Origin: UMGS172 sp045587185
Lineage (GTDB): Bacteria; Bacillota; Clostridia; Oscillospirales; Acutalibacteraceae
NCBI GenBank assembly: GCA_045587185.1
Contig: JAZNBS010000048.1
Span: 1 to 16,731, forward strand
Reading direction: 5' to 3'
DNA length: 16,731 nt
Under the pieces are notes generated by a model that worked only from the letters and a program-made list of their open reading frames with translations, made no database searches and was not told the origin of the DNA. Positions 13,527 to 16,731 of this stretch are shown here, piece by piece. The translations under genes were made by a program, and so were the position numbers. The first letter of the stretch is position 1. Every line of letters begins with the position of its first letter.

Positions 13527-15071
13527 TTGAATAAGGACCAAAAAGAATTTTCAAGCAGTAAAAGAGAAAAGGTAACCGAAGCTTCTGAGGGCTTTTCGTT
13601 CCGCGGATTGTGGAATAGTTTCAAAAAGTTTTGGTGGATATCGGTGGCCGGATGCCTGTTGCTGACTTCACTGTCGTTTGCCTATTTCCATATAACATTC
13701 CGTCCCCGTTACCTTTCCAATGTAAGATTCACCATCACACCGCTTATTGCCAGTGACTCTGCCAATGGTGCCAGTGTGTACAGTTTCAATTATAACGCAA
13801 CACTGTCCAAAAATATGGCGGCCACATTCCCGTATATTGTACAATCGGGAATAATGACCGATGTTATTTCAAGCGACCTTCAACGTCCGTTTGACGCAAG
13901 GGTTTCCGCCGTTGCAGTAAACGAAACAAATATTTTCGAGGTTTCTGTCACGAGCAGTAAGCCTCAGGATGCCTATGATGTGCTGAATTCCATCATCAAG
14001 AATTATCCTAAGGTTGCCGAGTATGTTATCGGTGACACAAGGATGAATGTAATTGAAGGCTCTGAGCCGGTTGTTGCCACATCTCCGTATAACACAGGCG
14101 AGTATTATCGGTATGTGTTGTTTTTCGGCGCTGTTGGAATTCTTATCGGTTTAGGCGTTGCCCTGATTGATATGTATACACAGAAAACCGTTACAGGCAA
14201 GCGGGATATCGAGCAGTATTTCAACACAAAATGCATGTGTGAAATTCCTGCTGTTGCCCAGAAACGTACCAGTAAGGCCAACAGTATGATAAGATTGAGC
14301 CCTGCCTTATCGGGATTTTCTGAGTCAATGCGTGTTCTTAAACAGCGTGTCAGACTAAACTTGCGCGGTCGGGATTCCAAGATTATCGGCATCACAAGTT
14401 CGATTGCAGGCGAGGGAAAAACAACCGTAGCCTACAACCTTGCCAAAGCGCTTTCTGGAAATGACAGTAAGGTGTTGCTTATAGATATGGATCTGCACAA
14501 CCGCAGTCTGCAGAGCATTCTCAATCATAAAAACGAGGTTGAAAATGTGGGTATAACCGAAGTTGTATTAGGAAAAAGAGTTATCGGTGATGTTGTTAAC
14601 TCACTTTCTGATACATTGGATGTGTTGTTTGCGGGAGAGGAAAGCGTCAAGTTCAAAAAGCATCGTTTTGAGCCGTCGTTTGAACAACTTCGCAGTCAAT
14701 ATGACTTTATAGTTGTTGATCTTCCTGTTTGCTCAGCAATTTCTGAAACGATTAACATCGCCAACCTTTGTGATGAACTGTTGTTTGTTGTCAGAGCCAA
14801 TGCGGTTACAACCGACAAGGTGCGCAACGCAGTACAGGATATGTCGTTCAGCGATGTTCATATTATGGGCTTTGTCGTTAACGGAGTTGACCCCAATATG
14901 GGTGAAAGCGGATACAAGTACTATGGCCGTTACGGTAAGCGCCGTTACGGTTACGGATACGGTTACGGATATTCCCATTACCGCAAAGGTAAAGCCGGCA
15001 ACTATATGCAGGCCGGAATGTCACCGCACTACAGCGACTTCGGCAAGGACGATACCATTCCTAAGGAATAA
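13527..15071 (+). CDS. Wzc-like BY-kinase fusion with tyrosine-rich tail (second)
   Basis: This encodes 514 aa and starts at TTG 13527, with AAGGAG about 10 nt upstream and 18 bp after the first kinase gene. A basic/polar leader (1-30) precedes TM1 (about 36-55). The extracytoplasmic Wzz domain runs to EPVVATSPYN and TM2 is at about 195-215. The kinase domain has a canonical Walker A SSIAGEGKTT (291-300), Walker A' VLLIDMDLHN (316-325) and Walker B FIVVDLP (394-400). The tail holds about ten tyrosines between 463 and 485 (YKYYGRYG, RRYGYGYGYGYSHY), plus Tyr493 and Tyr502: the autophosphorylation cluster of active BY-kinases. Phosphorylation and CpsB dephosphorylation of this cluster control polymer length and export in known systems. 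Confidence 0.93.
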   Translation: MNKDQKEFSSSKREKVTEASEGFSFRGLWNSFKKFWWISVAGCLLLTSLSFAYFHITFRPRYLSNVRFTITPLIASDSANGASVYSFNYNATLSKNMAATFPYIVQSGIMTDVISSDLQRPFDARVSAVAVNETNIFEVSVTSSKPQDAYDVLNSIIKNYPKVAEYVIGDTRMNVIEGSEPVVATSPYNTGEYYRYVLFFGAVGILIGLGVALIDMYTQKTVTGKRDIEQYFNTKCMCEIPAVAQKRTSKANSMIRLSPALSGFSESMRVLKQRVRLNLRGRDSKIIGITSSIAGEGKTTVAYNLAKALSGNDSKVLLIDMDLHNRSLQSILNHKNEVENVGITEVVLGKRVIGDVVNSLSDTLDVLFAGEESVKFKKHRFEPSFEQLRSQYDFIVVDLPVCSAISETINIANLCDELLFVVRANAVTTDKVRNAVQDMSFSDVHIMGFVVNGVDPNMGESGYKYYGRYGKRRYGYGYGYGYSHYRKGKAGNYMQAGMSPHYSDFGKDDTIPKE

Positions 15072-15076
15072 AAATA

Positions 15077-15135
15077 AACCACCGTTAAAGGGCAAGTGTT
15101 CACTTTAGAACAATTTCCTTTAACGGTGGTTTTTA
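15077..15135 (+). terminator. Terminator of the polysaccharide operon
   Basis: AACCACCGTTAAAGG (15077-15091) and CCTTTAACGGTGGTT (15117-15131) are a perfect 15-bp stem with a 25-nt loop and a TTTTT run, starting just after the kinase stop. Confidence 0.85.
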
Positions 15136-15305
15136 TATAATAGGATTCGCAGACTGTACTCTTGTCCAAATCCCCGTAAAAATTATTTTTCAACAAAAAA
15201 GAGAAATGGCACCTTTAAGATAATAATTCTCTTTTTGGGGTTGCACAAATACAAAGCCATTTGATTTATTGACCTATGTGTTTGAATCCCTACATAATTT
15301 ATAAT
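15135..15305. other. Gene-free AT-rich stretch with one terminator-like hairpin
   Basis: I see no supported gene between the operon terminator and the reversed repeat. One stem, AAAAAGAGAA (15196-15205) with TTCTCTTTTT (15227-15236), encloses a 21-nt loop and could be an extra terminator on either strand. Confidence 0.45.
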
Positions 15306-15431
15306 TCGTCGGCAACACCGACACCTTTACTTCTTACCTAATCGACAAGTTTTGTTAGAGAAGAGTGAAAAGTGAAGAGTTAATAGTGAAGAAGTAAAAT
15401 CGACAAGCTTCCTCGAAAGCTTGTCGATTTT
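15306..15431 (-). repeat. Modular inverted-repeat element, copy F, reversed, behind tRNA-Val
   Basis: Read on the minus strand, this has the same order as copies A-E. A terminator hairpin L-R1 (15396-15431) is followed by a pyrimidine-rich block (TTCACTATTAACTCTTCAC words, 15350-15395), a distal arm R2 containing CTTGTCGAT (15340-15349) that repeats R1 and can pair with L, and a short purine-rich block (GGTAAGAAGTAAAG). The next stretch, GTGTCGGTGTTGCCGAC and GAATTATAAAT, resembles the segment after copy B. As with copy A, the host gene is a tRNA. No 44-bp unit and no cassette gene are attached. Confidence 0.72.
15396..15431 (-). terminator. Terminator of tRNA-Val
   Basis: AAAATCGACAAGCTT and AAGCTTGTCGATTTT form a perfect 15-bp stem with a 6-nt loop. 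On the minus strand it starts at the tRNA CCA end and is followed by TTTT. Confidence 0.82.
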
Positions 15432-15506
15432 GGTGGACGCTGGGGGACTCGAACCCTCGACCGCCCGCACGTCAAGCGGGGGCTCTACCAGCTGAGCTAA
15501 ACGTCC
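15431..15506 (-). tRNA. tRNA-Val (anticodon GAC)
   Basis: This is a complete 76-nt cloverleaf on the minus strand. The acceptor stem is GGACGTT/AGCGTCC with one G-U pair, the D arm is GCTCAGCTGGTAGAGC, and the anticodon stem is CCCGC/GCGGG with loop TTGACGT (anticodon GAC, complement of 15471-15473). The T arm is GAGGGTTCGAGTCCCCC, the discriminator is A, and CCA is encoded. Confidence 0.96.
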
Positions 15507-15528
15507 GTATTTAATTGATGCAATGGTT

Positions 15529-15557
15529 ATTATAAACAAAAGTTTTAAAAAAGTCAA
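15529..15557 (-). promoter_or_regulatory. Promoter of tRNA-Val
   Basis: On the minus strand TTGACT (15552-15557), a 17-bp spacer and TATAAT (15529-15534) form a near-consensus sigma-70 promoter 22 bp before the tRNA. Confidence 0.88.
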
Positions 15558-15623
15558 GTGTTATTTTTAAAATAAACGATTTTTTTACCAAGCCGAAAGA
15601 TGAATATGTAATGAGTAGTGTCA

Positions 15624-15647
15624 GCCCCCTTTTTTACACAAGGGGGC
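15624..15647. other. Hairpin between tRNA-Val and the 58-aa gene
   Basis: GCCCCCTT (15624-15631) pairs with AAGGGGGC (15640-15647). It follows the stop of the minus-strand small gene by about 40 bp and could end its transcript, but neither strand has a proper T-run. Confidence 0.4.
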
Positions 15648-15683
15648 CATTTATTGTGCCGATACAAGCACACGCGTACCGAT

Positions 15684-15860
15684 TTAGTTCAAAAGAGCCT
15701 GAATATCGCTCACAATATCAGAAACGGCACGGGCGGTCTTACCGGCTTTGCGTTTTAAGGTCTTGCTGTTCTTACACACGCATTTAACTGTGGCCGAAAG
15801 TGCAATTCCTGCCACAATGCCCATTCCCATACCCTTTGCAAAATTTATACAGTGTTTCAT
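15684..15860 (-). CDS. 58-aa small protein with a hydrophobic N-terminal helix (YtxH-like)
   Basis: The minus-strand frame from ATG 15858-15860 to TAA 15684-15686 starts MKHCINFAKGMGMGIVAGIA and ends SDIVSDIQALLN. A strong ribosome binding site (AAAGGAG, 6 nt before the ATG) supports it. A glycine-rich hydrophobic helix (about 7-24) is followed by a Lys/Arg-rich amphipathic region (KNSKTLKRKAGKTARAVSDI). This layout is like YtxH-type small membrane-associated proteins, but the match is by layout only. Two cysteines (Cys27, Cys29) form a CVC motif. It is easily missed because of its size. Confidence 0.72.
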   Translation of the reverse strand: MKHCINFAKGMGMGIVAGIALSATVKCVCKNSKTLKRKAGKTARAVSDIVSDIQALLN

Positions 15861-15953
15861 AAATTTCTCCTTTAAATAACATTATTACAGTCTTATCTTT
15901 GCCCAAAACAGACAAATAAAACAGATATTTTCAAATGTAAAAATTTTAAAGTC

Positions 15954-15982
15954 TTTACAAACAAAAATATGTAATGTATAAT
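15954..15982 (+). promoter_or_regulatory. Near-consensus promoter with no evident gene downstream
   Basis: TTTACA (15954-15959), a 17-bp spacer and TATAAT (15977-15982) form a very good sigma-70 promoter pointing right. Downstream only a 4-codon frame (ATG CTA CAG GGC TGA at 16003-16017) behind GAAGAGGG is found, then sequence running antisense into the 3' end of the SGNH hydrolase gene. It could make a small or antisense RNA. Confidence 0.6.
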
Positions 15983-16051
15983 ACTGAAGAGGGATATTTT
16001 TTGATGCTACAGGGCTGAAAGGTGTTCCAATTTGGAGAGCGGTGCACAGGA

Positions 16052-16696
16052 TCAACTGCAAAGTATCGTAAATAAAACTCTATTTTTAATATCCTTCATT
16101 CCTAGTATTGTAGGATGACCAAATTTCTTGTCAATTTCGTCAAATATTATAGGTGTTATGCTGTATTTTTCACAAGCGTTTTTCATACTAGTGGAAATTT
16201 CGGATTTGAGACCTGTGTTTATTAAGCAATATATTTTTGCTTTGGGTAAAGTTTCCTTTATAAGACTTAAAAAATAATACACAGCGGGCAACACAAAGTA
16301 TAGGTCCTTTTCTTCCCAATCGCTACATTTCATTTTACCCAAAGGAGCATTCGACCAACTATCATTTGTGCCGCCAAATACAAAAACTGTATTGATTTCA
16401 TTTTTATCAAAAAAGCCGTTCTCTATTAAACGTCTCAATCTATATATAAAAGAAGATGTTTTTGAGCAGTCAGCATTATTATAAGTTGTATACCCAATGG
16501 TTGAACCCGACCAACTGTTGTTTTGAACAAGGTTCAAGTTTGCCTCTTCACAAACTTGATGCCACCAGGTCTGTGATACTCGTGTTACATCAGTTTCAGG
16601 GCGTTTGTTTTCAAAATAATATGTTGCATAACCATCAGGTATAAACCCTTCAAATGTTGAATAGCTATCGCCAAAAATAATGGTGTTATTTTTCAT
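16052..16696 (-). CDS. SGNH/GDSL-family hydrolase
   Basis: This encodes 214 aa. Block I is FGDSYSTFEG (8-17; nucleophile Ser11), the block II glycine lies in NSWSGSTIG (60-68), block III is GGTNDSW (108-114; Asn111), and block V is FDEIDKKFGHPT (185-196; catalytic His194 with a nearby Asp). These residues define SGNH esterases/lipases that deacylate carbohydrates or lipids. There is no signal peptide, so it is probably cytoplasmic. The ATG at 16696 has GGGGGAA 6 nt upstream. The last residues (KNRVLFTILCS) look unlike a folded end, so a slightly altered C-terminus is possible. It is more AT-rich than the polysaccharide operon. Confidence 0.88.
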   Translation of the reverse strand: MKNNTIIFGDSYSTFEGFIPDGYATYYFENKRPETDVTRVSQTWWHQVCEEANLNLVQNNSWSGSTIGYTTYNNADCSKTSSFIYRLRRLIENGFFDKNEINTVFVFGGTNDSWSNAPLGKMKCSDWEEKDLYFVLPAVYYFLSLIKETLPKAKIYCLINTGLKSEISTSMKNACEKYSITPIIFDEIDKKFGHPTILGMKDIKNRVLFTILCS

Positions 16697-16731
16697 TATG
16701 TTCCCCCAAAAAGTTTAAAGTACAAATAATT

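Noticed and set aside
15327..15557. 76-aa frame on the minus strand containing RLAQLVEPPLDVRAVEGSSP
   Set aside because: It is a read-through translation of the tRNA-Val gene and repeat copy F.
16000..16075. A further tRNA or riboswitch in the GC-richer segment behind the orphan promoter
   Set aside because: No cloverleaf or convincing multi-stem fold could be drawn by eye.

Overview
The window looks like a chromosomal segment of a low-to-mid GC Firmicute of the class Clostridia, probably an Oscillospiraceae/Ruminococcaceae-type gut bacterium. This is inferred from strong AAAGGAGG-type ribosome binding sites, TGn-extended -10 promoters, GTG/TTG starts, a Gram-positive-style polysaccharide tyrosine-kinase locus and a RCK (TrkA) gene pair. 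No species can be named from the sequence.

Left part (1-3180). The end of a coding region is followed by tRNA-Asn(GTT), then four very AT-rich genes for small membrane proteins (169, 128, 113 and 152 aa) that do not resemble one another. Each gene sits in the same wrapper. Upstream is a near-identical compact promoter and ribosome binding site. Downstream is a 44-bp conserved unit, a terminator hairpin, and a long inverted repeat of pyrimidine-rich and purine-rich words. The last wrapper is empty: its promoter runs into a terminator instead of a gene. The same inverted-repeat structure also follows tRNA-Asn directly and, in the opposite orientation, tRNA-Val near 15.4 kb. This modular array is the most unusual thing in the window.

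Middle (3180-7650). Two overlapping genes encode membrane-anchored TIR-domain proteins. The first keeps the predicted NADase glutamate; the second aligns without gaps in that region but has lysine there, suggesting an active/inactive pair. A MATE-family efflux transporter with its own promoter follows, then a convergent gene of unknown function.

Right-centre (7780-15135). One promoter appears to drive a long co-directional series: two RCK/TrkA-type regulators of K+ uptake, an O-acetylhomoserine sulfhydrylase (metY type), a PHP-family tyrosine phosphatase (CpsB/YwqE), a membrane-anchored Ig-like protein, and two Wzc-like fusions of a polysaccharide co-polymerase domain with a BY-type tyrosine kinase. 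The second kinase ends in a very tyrosine-rich tail. A strong terminator follows. The phosphatase, anchored protein and kinases form a control module for surface polysaccharide assembly, but no glycosyltransferase or flippase gene is present here.

Right end (15135-16731). A gene-poor stretch contains the reversed repeat and tRNA-Val(GAC). It is followed by a 58-aa small protein gene on the minus strand, a near-consensus promoter on the plus strand with no evident gene behind it, and a minus-strand SGNH/GDSL hydrolase gene.
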